Positions 1-5,671 are shown, counted from the first letter of the stretch. The stretch is DNA of 5,671 nucleotides from Desulfobacteraceae bacterium (GCA_030669265.1 DAOVDY010000059.1:1-5671); one strand, 5' to 3'. The notes: generated from the letters alone by a model not told the origin. Translations and numbers: made by a program.

Positions 1-1
1 G

Positions 2-208
2 GGCATAAAAAAGGCCCTCTACCTGAGCACCAACTCTCAAAATATCATGATCATCGGCCACAGGGCCGTAAACAGGATGATCCTTTCACACTTTCTTTAT
101 CGTCGCAAAGAGGATGTCCCTTTTATCTACATTCCCCAGGATAAATTCTACCACATTGTAGCCACACAGGACAAAAAGCTGTTCCAGCTGAAGAAGTACG
201 AATTATAA
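2..208 (+). CDS. Histidine phosphatase (phosphoglycerate mutase-like) family protein, C-terminal fragment
   Basis: This is the 3' end of a gene whose start lies left of the window; 68 codons are visible, ending in TAA at 206-208. The motif [12 protein letters not shown] (visible residues 17-28) fits the region around the second catalytic histidine of the histidine phosphatase superfamily (His20 here, codon 59-61). It is followed by a segment rich in Pro, Ile and Tyr ([15 protein letters not shown]) like the end of the phosphatase domain of phosphoglycerate mutase-like and fructose-2,6-bisphosphatase-type enzymes. These enzymes pass phosphate through a phospho-histidine on the N-terminal RHG motif, which is outside the window, so the substrate cannot be called. 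A cytoplasmic location is inferred; no membrane segment is seen in the fragment. The gene converges on the minus-strand tRNA and operon. No T-rich terminator follows it on its own strand. I am confident of the superfamily, not of the specific enzyme. Confidence 0.72.
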   Translation, partial: GIKKALYLSTNSQNIMIIGHRAVNRMILSHFLYRRKEDVPFIYIPQDKFYHIVATQDKKLFQLKKYEL

Positions 209-230
209 AAAAGCGATAAGTTATATCGCT
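207..230 (-). terminator. Intrinsic terminator of tRNA-Arg
   Basis: Read on the minus strand, a perfect 7-bp stem AGCGATA/TATCGCT (224-230 with 212-218) closes a 5-nt loop (219-223) and is followed directly by a run of six T (212-207, the first belonging to the stem). This is the form of a Rho-independent terminator, though the stem is short, with only three G-C pairs. The stem starts on the last A of the tRNA CCA, and the T-run overlaps the stop codon of the convergent phosphatase gene. On the plus strand the hairpin is not followed by T, so it should act only for minus-strand transcripts. Confidence 0.6.
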
Positions 231-306
231 GGTGCGCCTGGGGTGATTCGAACACCCGGCCTGCGGATTAGAAGTCCGCTGCTCTATCCAGCTGAGCTAC
301 AGGCGC
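230..306 (-). tRNA. tRNA-Arg, anticodon UCU
   Basis: A complete 77-nt cloverleaf can be drawn on the minus strand. The acceptor stem GCGCCTG pairs perfectly with CAGGCGC (306-300 with 240-234), the discriminator is A, and CCA is encoded (232-230). The D arm carries GCTC...GAGC. The anticodon stem GCGGA/TCCGC holds the loop CTTCTAA, giving anticodon UCU (bases 272-270), which reads AGA and, by wobble, AGG arginine codons. The variable loop is AGGCC, and the T arm GGGTG-TTCGAAT-CACCC is canonical. The gene lies downstream of rng on the same strand, about 205 nt from its stop codon. It could have its own promoter or receive read-through; no convincing promoter is visible. There is no sign of an integrated element or of a repeated tRNA 3' end inside the window. 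Confidence 0.97.
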
Positions 307-395
307 AAAACTGTTCGGAAAGCTAAGATCTTCAAATATATGCTATGTTTTCTCGTGCTGGACTTATATTATTGCTTAGATATTTTTTAAGTTTG

Positions 396-429
396 TTGAG
401 TTTATCGCGTAAAAATCTTACGAACTCAA
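396..429. repeat. Imperfect inverted repeat in the rng-tRNA intergenic region
   Basis: The arms TTGAGTT (396-402) and AACTCAA (423-429) are perfectly complementary, and inside them CGTAA (408-412) pairs with TTACG (418-422) around a 5-nt loop. That gives a 12-bp stem with a 5-nt bulge (403-407) on one side. It is AT-rich and has no T-run after it in the minus direction, so it is not a clear terminator of the rng transcript. It could still form a 3'-end-stabilising hairpin or be chance structure in AT-rich DNA. Its right arm overlaps the start of the 8-nt periodic array. Confidence 0.4.
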
Positions 430-490
430 TAGCTACATAACTCAATAAACCCAATATTCCATTACTCCATTATTCCAGTTTTCCAATAGT
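423..490. repeat. Degenerate 8-nt periodic repeat array
   Basis: From 423 the sequence falls into consecutive 8-nt units with no register slip: AACTCAAT, AGCTACAT, AACTCAAT, AAACCCAA, TATTCCAT, TACTCCAT, TATTCCAG, TTTTCCAA, then a partial unit. A core of C-pairs or CTC/TCC followed by A recurs every 8 bases against an A/T background. AACTCAATA is exactly repeated at 423-431 and 439-447, and the right half is a run of CCAWTAYT-like units (451-490). The array sits just after the rng stop, between rng and the tRNA. Similar low-complexity 8-nt arrays are, from memory, common between genes of some anaerobic Desulfobacterota-like bacteria. The function is unknown; slippage-born filler is the simplest explanation. 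Confidence 0.55.
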
Positions 491-505
491 GGAGCGAAGC
501 GGAGC
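491..505. repeat. Pentanucleotide triplet GGAGC-GAAGC-GGAGC
   Basis: Three consecutive 5-nt units (GGAGC, GAAGC, GGAGC) form a G/C-rich patch between the AT-rich 8-nt array and the rng stop codon. It may be part of the same repeat-containing intergenic filler, and its base composition stands out from the flanking sequence. No hairpin with a T-run is formed on the minus strand, so it does not explain termination of the rng transcript. The role is unknown. Confidence 0.25.
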
Positions 506-511
506 TAATCC

Positions 512-2008
512 CTATGCATCTTTTGACTTACTTCTTTCTATAAACTTTAGATCACCTTCCCATGGTGAAAGGCCAGGATTTGCCTGGATCTCAATGCTAA
601 CCCCATAGCGTTTTTCAAGCTCGGCTAACTCTCCCCGTTTTTTATTCAGCAGATAATTGCTCACATTACTTGGTAGCATACCAGTTACTGTCTCAATATT
701 CCCTTTTGATGCACCAAGCCATATCTGGCGCAAGAAAGACACTGCTGTGGCCTCCACAGATCTCACGATTCCTCTACCCTGACAGAATTCACAGATCTGG
801 TAACTCTTTGATTCTATTGATGGCCTCAATCTCTGTCTGGAGAGTTCCATTAATCCAAATTTAGAAATGCTGGAGAAATTCATCTTTGCCCTGTCCCTCT
901 TGGTTTCTTCTTTTACCTGTTTTATCAGGTCTCGTATATGTTTGGGGTCTTTCATATCAATAAAATCTATGACTACCAAACCACCTATATCCCTCAGTCT
1001 TAAGTGCCTGGCGATTTCCCTGGCTGCTTCCAGATTGGTTTTATATGCTGTGGTCTCTACCCCTCTGGACCTTGTGGATCTGCCGCTATTCACGTCGATT
1101 GAAATCAGGGCCTCAGTAGAGTCGATCACAATCGAGCCGCCACTTTTTAAAGGAACCCTATTACTATAAATCTGTTCGATCTGTTTTTCAATTCCATATT
1201 CAGAGAATATAGGGGCCTTTTCCTTGTAAAGTCTGACCCTTTTTTGATGTCTGGGAGATATAACCTTCATGAAGTCCCTTATCTCTAACCATGTTTCCTT
1301 GTCGTCAACAAGGACCTCATCTACCTCGGCGCTAAAGTAATCCCTCAGGGTTCTCAGGCCAAGGTCTTCTTCCTTAAAGAGAATGGATTGAGTGGGTTTC
1401 GTTTCAGCCCTTTTTTTGATATCCTGCCACATCCTCAAGAGATTTTTTAAATCTCTATCTATTGTACGTTTTTTCTGGCCCGAGGCTGCAGTTCTTACGA
1501 TATATCCTATCTCTTCCGGCAGCTTGAGCTGATTCATCACGGATTTTAGCCTTTGGCGTTCCTCTTCATCCTCTATTTTTTGAGAGATACCGTTGTTCGG
1601 TCTGCCTGGGGTTAAGACAAGATAGCGGCCTGCCAAAGATATATAGGTGGTGAGATATGCTCCTTTTTTTCCTTCTCTCTCTTTAGTGACCTGAACCAGA
1701 ACCTCGTTTCCTTTCTTGAGTACTTTTTCTATTTGAGGAACTGATTTAGCATTAGAAACGAATCCCTGCGATTCATAATACTCAGGATGGATTTCTCCTA
1801 TTGTCAAGAAACCATTTTTGTCAGCTCCATAATTTATAAAGGCGGCCTGAAGAGATGGTTCAATCCTGGCAACGGTACCTTTATAGATATTTCCTTTGGT
1901 TTCTTCTCTTGTAGAGGTGGCAATGTAGAACTCATCCAGTTCACCATCCTTGATTATGGCAATCCGGTACTCTTCCGGATCTACAGCATTTATAAGCATT
2001 TTATACAT
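512..2008 (-). CDS. rng: Ribonuclease G (RNase E/G family endoribonuclease)
   Basis: This 498-aa protein is full length for RNase G (the E. coli enzyme is about 489 aa). It is a cytoplasmic single-strand-specific endoribonuclease that, by family knowledge, acts in 16S rRNA 5' maturation, tRNA processing and mRNA decay. An S1 RNA-binding domain occupies about residues 37-128 (KGNIYKGTVARIEPSLQAAF). The DNase I-like catalytic core has Mg-binding aspartates Asp305 (SIDVNSGRST) and Asp348 (VVIDFIDM), matching Asp303 and Asp346 of RNase E. The Zn-link is CEFC (Cys406, Cys409) followed by QGRG. There is no long disordered C-terminal scaffold, so it is RNase G-type rather than E. ATG at 2008 is chosen because the N-terminus then aligns with family members. 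An in-frame ATG three codons later is possible. The start follows the upstream TAA with no gap and no good Shine-Dalgarno sequence, so translation is probably coupled. Confidence 0.95.
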   Translation of the reverse strand: MYKMLINAVDPEEYRIAIIKDGELDEFYIATSTREETKGNIYKGTVARIEPSLQAAFINYGADKNGFLTIGEIHPEYYESQGFVSNAKSVPQIEKVLKKGNEVLVQVTKEREGKKGAYLTTYISLAGRYLVLTPGRPNNGISQKIEDEEERQRLKSVMNQLKLPEEIGYIVRTAASGQKKRTIDRDLKNLLRMWQDIKKRAETKPTQSILFKEEDLGLRTLRDYFSAEVDEVLVDDKETWLEIRDFMKVISPRHQKRVRLYKEKAPIFSEYGIEKQIEQIYSNRVPLKSGGSIVIDSTEALISIDVNSGRSTRSRGVETTAYKTNLEAAREIARHLRLRDIGGLVVIDFIDMKDPKHIRDLIKQVKEETKRDRAKMNFSSISKFGLMELSRQRLRPSIESKSYQICEFCQGRGIVRSVEATAVSFLRQIWLGASKGNIETVTGMLPSNVSNYLLNKKRGELAELEKRYGVSIEIQANPGLSPWEGDLKFIERSKSKDA

Positions 2009-3361
2009 TTAAGGTCTACCATGTGTTTTAAAGTGTTGATTAGCTTGATACATAAATGTTCGCAAGGCCGCCTCCCTGCCTGGTTGAAATGAGCCATCAT
2101 AGGAAACATCAATATAGGGGACATTAAGCTTGCCCATTAAGGGCTTGGTAATGGAGGCAGTCAGATTACTCGGCATGCAGGTAAAGGGAAATATATTTAC
2201 AACTCCGTTGTATCCTCTTCTAGCAAGGCCTAAGGCTGAGGGGATACTAAGACATGCCTCAGTGCCTATCGCAAAGGAAAAGGTATTGGTCTTTTTTAAT
2301 ACCTTTTCTAAGTGGCCTATCTTATGGTCTTCCTCAATATCAATATATTTCCGTACTATATGATACACCTTCCTCTGTTGCATGTACTGGTAAAAGAGGG
2401 TGAGGTTAAACTTTAGATACTGTAGGAGATATTTCTTTACCTCTTTAAGCTGGAATTTTTTAAGGTTTAATCTGAGGGCAATTTTGGCTAATCTTACCTG
2501 ATCATAGGTAGTGTAGTTTATCCACTCCCCTATGGAGGCATTTACGACCTCAGCCCCATATTTCTCTAAGGTTCTAATGGTATCCTGGTTGGATTTTACA
2601 TGCGTCCTTACATAGATTTCGCCCACCACACCAATGAGTGGCTTTCTTGGCATAGTGAGGTCAATGATATTTCTTGCCTCTTTGACGATCTTCTCTATAT
2701 CGCTGAGAATGGCAGAAAAATTTCCATTAGATGAGTGTATGGAAAATAATTCACTCATCTTATTTCTCGCATCGAGAATAAAGGTATCTGCCATTCCTTC
2801 TGCTTTCTCATATGGCCGTACCCTCCACAGCAACCTGTCAAGGATATCCCCCACCACAATGGAGAGATATCCTGCCTTCCTAAAGGCTATCAACTTTTCC
2901 TTTGGTATCAGTCCTTTGAGATCGTATGCATCATCTGAGCTGAGTGTGGCAATTTTTACCTTGTCTAAACCAGGAATGGAATCAAGGATTATCCTGTGTA
3001 ATTTATTATACATACCAAACCTGCACGGACCGCTCGCCTCGGGCATAAAATACATATAATTCTCGGGATAAAATTTGTCTCCAAGCCTCTCCCTTTCTTT
3101 TTCCATGAAATAGAGAATATCACCCAGGGTTACTATACAGGGAAAGCATTCCTTGCCCGATGTGAATTTCTTTCCCAGATCGAGGCCCTCATAGGTATCC
3201 ATGACGGATGCATTGACTCCAAAGCTGCGGAAGATGCCCGCCAAAAGATGACTGCTGAAGGGATTCATCTCCGGAATCAAGAATCTTTTTCCCTGGACAT
3301 TAAATTTTCCCACCCGCTCAGTGATGATCCGAAAGGTGTCTAATTGAGTAACTTTTTCCAT
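2009..3361 (-). CDS. HgdB-like (COG3581-type) Fe-S protein, partner module of acyl-CoA dehydratase activase
   Basis: This 450-aa soluble protein has no signal peptide or membrane segment. I recognise it as the family often annotated as acyl-CoA dehydratase activase-related or 2-hydroxyglutaryl-CoA dehydratase-like. It has five cysteines, each in a motif that looks conserved: SGKECFPC (Cys72, Cys75), SGPCRFG (Cys113), GTEACLS (Cys370) and FPFTCMPSNL (Cys395). The fold has two Rossmann-like halves, about 22-190 and 238-440 (the latter starting KPLIGVVGEIYVR), as in HgdA/HgdB subunits, where three cysteines hold a [4Fe-4S] cluster. I infer that it binds a cluster and receives low-potential electrons from the activase encoded 3 nt upstream. 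In some anaerobes this module is fused to the C-terminus of the activase; here it is separate. AGGA at 3374-3371 is a plausible ribosome binding site. The substrate is unknown, and a catalytic role as opposed to electron relay is not shown. Confidence 0.8.
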   Translation of the reverse strand: MEKVTQLDTFRIITERVGKFNVQGKRFLIPEMNPFSSHLLAGIFRSFGVNASVMDTYEGLDLGKKFTSGKECFPCIVTLGDILYFMEKERERLGDKFYPENYMYFMPEASGPCRFGMYNKLHRIILDSIPGLDKVKIATLSSDDAYDLKGLIPKEKLIAFRKAGYLSIVVGDILDRLLWRVRPYEKAEGMADTFILDARNKMSELFSIHSSNGNFSAILSDIEKIVKEARNIIDLTMPRKPLIGVVGEIYVRTHVKSNQDTIRTLEKYGAEVVNASIGEWINYTTYDQVRLAKIALRLNLKKFQLKEVKKYLLQYLKFNLTLFYQYMQQRKVYHIVRKYIDIEEDHKIGHLEKVLKKTNTFSFAIGTEACLSIPSALGLARRGYNGVVNIFPFTCMPSNLTASITKPLMGKLNVPYIDVSYDGSFQPGREAALRTFMYQANQHFKTHGRP

Positions 3362-3364
3362 TTT

Positions 3365-5671
3365 TTAGGTTCCTATAGCAATAACTTTGGTGGCTTGAGA
3401 TTCTATAGATTCCATTTTTTGCACAGATTGTATTACGTTTTTAAATGCCTCGAGCCGTGTCATTGCACCTGCCACTGCGCTGTGTTCATCCAATTCCAGA
3501 ATGAGGTAGGGTTTGTCTCCCATAATGTATTTGTAGAAGTGCTCATTAAAGGAGTCCGGGCCGCAACTAAAGTTGGTAAGATGAAGGCCAAAGAATTTCG
3601 GTGTGAGCTTTATTAATTTGGCGATTTTTAGTATCTGTGTACCATAGCCCCAGTACATATTCGGGAAGTCAGATAGATCAATATCCTTGATGTCAATAAA
3701 GTCCATTGGAACAGCGCTTAAGCCTATTTTTGCCAGGTTCTGCCCGAGCCTAAGGTTCAGCTTTTCATCAAATAGGTTATAGTGCCTGCCAGTAACGATC
3801 ACTAAGGGCTCCTTTTCTCCTAAGGAAGATGTAATTCTGGCACCGTGCTCGTGGAGCTCATTTTCGAAGCCCTGTTGTCTGCTAAAACCAATATCGATTG
3901 CTTCCCTGATTTGGCGCAGGTTTTTCCCTAATGTCCTTCCGATTTGTGTATGCAGCTCTATGCTCAACAAATCAGGGCTATACATGAGGTGAGCTATAGG
4001 GTTTAAGATCTCATTTTCCTTCAGGTCCAGTGCTGCCTTGAGCATGTACTGATTTCCCTGAACCATAGGACAATAGAAATTGTTCTTATTTTTAATCTGA
4101 GACGGAAGATCAATGATAGTGGGTAGAAATAGGTATTGGGTTTTACCGAGGAGATCTATGATGTGGCCTTGTGAGACCTTGACTGGAAAGCATGCCTCGG
4201 TTGTCATTGACTCGATCCCCAATTTTGTAATCCGGTCGTTGGTTTTTGGTGTCAAAACCACCCGATACCCGAGCGCGTCGAAGAAACTTGCCCAAAAAAT
4301 GGCGATCTGATGACTGTACAGTGCCCTCTGCATCCCCACAGTCGGCCTTCCATCGATCTCAAAGATGGCCCTGTTGTCCTCGACATCCCTTTTTAAATCT
4401 CCCAGATCATGGTAGAGGCCCATAAGGTGGCTTTCCCAGATTGTATCCCTCAGCTTAAAGTAATCCTCTTTTTTCTCGTCATAGTGGCCTCGTATCTCGT
4501 ATCTGCCACATTCTCCTCCCCATACACTCTTTCTTCCGCTGAAATTGTAGATCTTTAACTTACACTCATTGTGGCAGTTTGGGTCTGCATGACATATAGC
4601 TTCCTTAAACTCGAGCGTGTCATTAATTGCCTCATCTATACCCCTGAATGAGGATTCTTCCTTTTTTTCCTTTGCTATCTTTTCCTGCACACTGATGGCA
4701 GCGCCGAATCCTCCGAGCACTTCACGGTGCTTAGGTATTAAGATACCTTTGCCTAGCACTGCCTCAAAGGCTGCCACTATTGCCTTATTAAGGGATGGGC
4801 CTCCTAAAAACATGATCCTTTCGCCTATCTTCTTGTTTTCAACCACCCTGTTTAAGTAGTTGTAGACAATTGCATAGCAGAGGCCAGCAATAAGGTCATT
4901 TTTTTGCCCACCTTTTTGCGCATACGATACAAGATCAGATTCCATAAACACGGTACAACGCTCGGTCAGCTTGATCGGTTTCTCCGAAGAAAGGGCTATT
5001 TGCTGAAATTCTTGAACGATATTGATGCCATTTTTGTTTGCAAGCTCATGGAGAAAACTCCCTGTTCCAGCTGCACACACCTTGTTCATGTCGAAGTCAA
5101 GCGGGTAGGTATTGGAAATAGAAATGTACTTGCTGTCCTGCCCGCCTATCTCGAAGACGGTGTCTATCAAGGGATCAATTTCAACAGCCCCTCGTGCATG
5201 AGCGGTGATTTCATCGATAATCAAGTCTGCATTGAGGAAATCACCGACTACCATTCTGCCTGAGCCAGTAGTTGCTACCCCCTTTATATAAATTATATCT
5301 CCAAGCCTGTCCTTCAGTATCCTCAAAAGCGTTTGTGTTACCTCAATTGGTTTTCCCATTGTATGGCGGTATTCCTTGTCAATGATCTCTCTCTTCTCAT
5401 CGATGAGGGCATATTTAGTAGTAGTGGAGCCTATGTCAATTCCTAAAAATACCGGTATCTTTTTACTACCCTTGGCCACCCGTTTTACCGTATTATGCTT
5501 TGGGAAATCCGTTTTGATGAGTTCTAGTTTGGGAGCAGATAAGAATGAGAATGTATCCTCTTTAGTAATGGATTTGAGTTTCTCTAATGTGGGCTTGTTA
5601 GTAATATCCTGTTCTTTTGCCTGGAGTGCCACTCCTAATGCACCAATAGAGGTAGCGTGTTTTGGAACAAT
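3365..5671 (-). CDS. Large acyl-CoA dehydratase activase-like protein (tandem BadF/BcrA ATPase plus HgdB-like module), 5' end outside window
   Basis: 768 codons are visible and the frame is still open at base 5671. A GTG at 5632 is unlikely to be the start, because residues 1-20 (IVPKHATSIGALGVALQAKE) look like the tail of a first BadF/BcrA ATPase domain and resemble LIPKHREVLGGFGAAI at the end of the complete second one (residues 311-326). BadF2 covers about 71-333, with phosphate loop GIDIGSTTTK (77-86), EIGGQDSK (174-181) and GGPSLNK (290-296). Cys199 (VCAAGTG) and Cys239 (ERCTVF) match the two cysteines that bridge the [4Fe-4S] cluster of HgdC dimers. A linker then carries four cysteines (360, 366, 370, 388), followed by an HgdB-like module (about 438-758) with Cys494 (TEACFP), Cys534 (YCPMVQG) and Cys703 (FSCGPDS). 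The family couples ATP hydrolysis to one-electron transfer at very low potential. It is cytoplasmic and first in the visible operon. Its electron acceptor and final substrate are not deducible. Confidence 0.88.
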   Translation of the reverse strand: MVPKHATSIGALGVALQAKEQDITNKPTLEKLKSITKEDTFSFLSAPKLELIKTDFPKHNTVKRVAKGSKKIPVFLGIDIGSTTTKYALIDEKREIIDKEYRHTMGKPIEVTQTLLRILKDRLGDIIYIKGVATTGSGRMVVGDFLNADLIIDEITAHARGAVEIDPLIDTVFEIGGQDSKYISISNTYPLDFDMNKVCAAGTGSFLHELANKNGINIVQEFQQIALSSEKPIKLTERCTVFMESDLVSYAQKGGQKNDLIAGLCYAIVYNYLNRVVENKKIGERIMFLGGPSLNKAIVAAFEAVLGKGILIPKHREVLGGFGAAISVQEKIAKEKKEESSFRGIDEAINDTLEFKEAICHADPNCHNECKLKIYNFSGRKSVWGGECGRYEIRGHYDEKKEDYFKLRDTIWESHLMGLYHDLGDLKRDVEDNRAIFEIDGRPTVGMQRALYSHQIAIFWASFFDALGYRVVLTPKTNDRITKLGIESMTTEACFPVKVSQGHIIDLLGKTQYLFLPTIIDLPSQIKNKNNFYCPMVQGNQYMLKAALDLKENEILNPIAHLMYSPDLLSIELHTQIGRTLGKNLRQIREAIDIGFSRQQGFENELHEHGARITSSLGEKEPLVIVTGRHYNLFDEKLNLRLGQNLAKIGLSAVPMDFIDIKDIDLSDFPNMYWGYGTQILKIAKLIKLTPKFFGLHLTNFSCGPDSFNEHFYKYIMGDKPYLILELDEHSAVAGAMTRLEAFKNVIQSVQKMESIESQATKVIAIGT
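3371..3374 (-). promoter_or_regulatory. Candidate ribosome binding site of the 450-aa gene
   Basis: AGGA on the minus strand lies 9 nt before the ATG at 3361 and inside the last codons of the upstream activase gene. Together with the 3-nt gap between the two genes it supports the chosen start and coupled translation. The match to the anti-Shine-Dalgarno is only four bases. Confidence 0.4.

Noticed and set aside
230..306. tRNA-Arg as an attachment site of an integrated element.
   Set aside because: There is no integrase gene, no repeated tRNA 3' end and no foreign-looking cargo in the window; the flanking genes look like ordinary chromosomal genes.
335..340. Possible -10 box TATATT on the minus strand, about 30 nt before the tRNA 5' end.
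   Set aside because: The hexamer 17 nt upstream (GTCCAG) does not resemble TTGACA, and the region is AT-rich enough for TATATT to arise by chance. Not listed as a promoter.
423..490. CRISPR array.
   Set aside because: The units are 8 nt, degenerate and contiguous, with no conserved 24-37 nt repeats separated by unique spacers, and no cas gene is present.
867..1169. Plus-strand open frame of 100 codons inside rng.
   Set aside because: It lies opposite the catalytic core of RNase G, shows no recognisable domain, and is best explained as the shadow of a conserved coding strand. The same holds for the other plus-strand frames opposite the operon genes.
1997..1999. Alternative rng start at the second in-frame ATG, three codons downstream.
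   Set aside because: Possible, but starting at 2008 gives the usual number of residues before the LIN motif in RNase G proteins and abuts the upstream stop. Neither ATG has a clear Shine-Dalgarno sequence, so the choice remains tentative.
4904..5263. Plus-strand open frame of 119 codons opposite the activase ATPase domain.
   Set aside because: It is antisense to the conserved cysteine motifs of the BadF domain, with no ribosome binding site or family resemblance; a shadow frame.

Overview
The window reads as a piece of a bacterial chromosome that is moderately AT-rich. It suggests an anaerobe. Most of it is a minus-strand gene string encoding a BadF/BcrA/HgdC-type ATP-driven electron activator with its HgdB-like partner module, a family concentrated in strict anaerobes (clostridia, Desulfobacterota, Nitrospirota and similar lineages). 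A short array of about 8-nt units lies between the genes; I associate this style of intergenic filler with Desulfobacterota-like genomes. That placement is inference; no 16S or lineage-specific gene is present.

Layout, left to right. Positions 2-208 (+) are the last 68 codons of a histidine-phosphatase-fold protein cut by the window edge. Positions 230-306 (-) are a complete tRNA-Arg(UCU) with encoded CCA, followed on its own strand by a small intrinsic terminator (207-230) whose stem begins at the final A of CCA and whose T-run covers the phosphatase stop codon. Positions 307-511 are intergenic, with an imperfect inverted repeat (396-429) and a degenerate 8-nt periodic array (423-490). Positions 512-2008 (-) encode ribonuclease G. 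Positions 2009-3361 (-) encode a 450-aa HgdB-like/COG3581-type protein. Positions 3365-5671 (-) encode a large activase-like protein that runs off the right edge.

The three minus-strand genes are packed as an operon (gaps of 3 and 0 nt) read right to left: activase, its partner, then rng. An apparent GTG start of the activase at 5632 is almost certainly not real. The frame stays open to base 5671, and the 13 upstream codons plus the first few after the GTG look like the tail of another BadF-type ATPase domain. The protein is therefore probably a tandem ATPase (BadF1-BadF2) followed by a Cys-rich linker and an HgdB-like module. That last module is recognisably similar to the separate 450-aa protein, with three cysteines at matching positions.

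By family knowledge, BadF/HgdC-type ATPases use ATP hydrolysis to push single low-potential electrons from a bridging [4Fe-4S] cluster onto a partner Fe-S protein (2-hydroxyacyl-CoA dehydratases, benzoyl-CoA reductase, double-cubane cluster proteins). Here the activator and two partner modules are encoded together, with no classical dehydratase or reductase subunit in view. The substrate is unknown, and this is the most interesting part of the window. The RNase G gene immediately downstream would make expression of an RNA-processing enzyme depend on this metabolic operon.
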